Shown in pieces: positions 33,229 through 33,704 of a DNA stretch of 33,704 nucleotides. The position numbers and the translations under genes are program-made. Position 1 is the stretch's first letter. Every line of letters starts with the position of its first letter. The DNA comes from an uncultured Rhizobium sp. (GTDB lineage: Bacteria > Pseudomonadota > Alphaproteobacteria > Rhizobiales > Rhizobiaceae): NCBI GenBank assembly GCA_945952045.1, contig CAMFHE010000050.1, positions 1-33,704 on the forward strand, read 5' to 3'. The notes under the pieces are model-generated. The model did no database searches. It was given only the letters and a program-made list of their open reading frames with translations, and had not been told where the DNA came from.

Positions 33229-33402
33229 TCGCGTCATGGAAAGAGTAGCGACGCATGGATTGCTCGTCGGGCGTACGAGCTCTGGGAGCAGGCTGGAAAG
33301 CCTGAGGGCCAGAATCACGAACACTGGGCTCAGGCCAGCACCGAATGGGAGGACCACCAAGCGTTCCGCACTCAGCGAGGGTGGGACGAGGAAGAACGGT
33401 AA
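33229..33402 (+). pseudogene. DUF2934 small protein, start lost or frameshifted
   Basis: In one plus-strand frame the sequence reads SDAWIARRAYELWEQAGKPE, then GQNHEHWAQASTEWEDHQAF, and ends at a TAA (33400-33402). This is a clear DUF2934 domain, with AYELWExxGxPEG and EHWxQA. An in-frame TGA lies at 33226 and no ATG, GTG or TTG occurs between it and the domain. An ATG at 33236 is in another frame, so a one-base indel near 33240 could have broken the gene. Members are small proteins of unknown function, often beside stress genes in rhizobia. Confidence 0.65.
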
Positions 33403-33437
33403 TCCACGCGCTGGTAGATAAGCGCTCAATGCACTGT

Positions 33438-33692
33438 CTACTCGAGCTTTAGGGCGGAGCGGAACGGCACGATTACACCCACTGATCCACTCTCGTCGGT
33501 GATCTCGAGCACTTGGCCATCGACCAGATCGCCGGCCAAGATCGTCGCTGCAATCAGTTCCCGAGTTGCCGAGATCGGTTCCTCCACCGCTTCCTGTGCT
33601 GTGCCGGAGTCGGCACCGTCCAGATACCCTTCAAACTGATCTCCGTCGCGTGAGAGCGGCGGTGCAAAAGTCGGCCACGGTAGCGGCGGCAT
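33438..33692 (-). CDS. DUF6894-like small protein
   Basis: An 84-residue protein with RDGDQFEGYLDGADSGTAQE, ATRELIAATILAGDLVDGQV and LEITDESGSVGVIVPFRSAL. The late DGD, the ATRELIAxxIL helix and the final DExGxxxxxVPFxxAL strand are the DUF6894 pattern, whose usual N-terminus is MPRYxFxxxDGD. Here the first 15 residues (MPPLPWPTFAPP) are not typical and may reflect sequence divergence or a frameshift. Only 12 bases upstream of the ATG are inside the window, with no clear ribosome binding site. Function unknown. It converges on the katE/DUF2934 end. Confidence 0.6.
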   Translation of the reverse strand: MPPLPWPTFAPPLSRDGDQFEGYLDGADSGTAQEAVEEPISATRELIAATILAGDLVDGQVLEITDESGSVGVIVPFRSALKLE

Positions 33693-33704
33693 AATGCTGC
33701 CGCG

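Noticed and set aside
1..33704. CRISPR arrays, tRNA or rRNA genes, origins of replication
   Set aside because: No regularly spaced direct repeats, cloverleaf-like sequence, rRNA core motif or repABC-type gene was seen anywhere in the window.

Overview
The window looks like an accessory or plasmid-type stretch of an alphaproteobacterium, most likely of the Rhizobium/Agrobacterium/Ensifer group. The grounds are a rhizobial-type IS3 element, an HWE-family histidine kinase, the TIGR02587/TIGR02588 gene pair, RbsABC-type sugar importers, several small rhizobial stress families and recurring GGAAC-N16-NGTT promoters, which are the EcfG (general stress sigma factor) type. The genus is inference; there is no rRNA or tRNA gene to anchor it.

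Layout. Positions 1-1063 are the right part of an IS3-family insertion sequence that has cut an EAL-domain (c-di-GMP phosphodiesterase) gene, of which only a scrap remains. Positions 1.3-7.4 kb are patchy and partly decayed: an unknown protein, a GAF-HWE sensor kinase on the minus strand, a broken DUF1206 membrane-protein gene, the intact TIGR02587/TIGR02588 pair, a small minus-strand gene and about 0.6 kb of empty sequence.

Positions 7.38-20.87 kb are a GC-rich block in which every gene is on the minus strand. Read in the direction of transcription it holds an RTX-type secreted lipase, an acyl-CoA ligase, a thiolase, a TetR regulator, a gap, a 37-codon leader ORF, an RbsC-type permease, a periplasmic binding protein, a second permease fused to a strictosidine-synthase-like beta-propeller, a second beta-propeller (SMP-30-like) protein, an RbsA-type double ATPase and a short-chain dehydrogenase. 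Four-base ATGA overlaps couple many of these genes. The simplest reading is a catabolic island that cleaves an ester or lipid-like compound outside the cell, imports a product, opens a lactone or similar bond, activates an acid as a CoA thioester and degrades it by beta-oxidation-like steps. The substrate cannot be read from the sequence.

Positions 21.38-25.18 kb, on the plus strand, are paoABC, a Tat-exported molybdenum aldehyde oxidoreductase that detoxifies aldehydes in the periplasm.

Positions 25.4-33.7 kb are a stress island: bacterial lipocalin, a pyridoxamine-oxidase-like general stress protein with a DUF3140 partner, a single-domain response regulator, a general-stress-type SDR, a YciF-like DUF892 protein, a large KatE catalase, a DUF2934 remnant and a DUF6894 protein. 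EcfG-type promoters sit 31-33 bases before the start codons of three of these genes, and a palindromic, potentially bidirectional EcfG promoter lies between the response regulator and the SDR. Together with the HWE kinase at 2.8-3.9 kb this suggests a cluster controlled by the general stress response.
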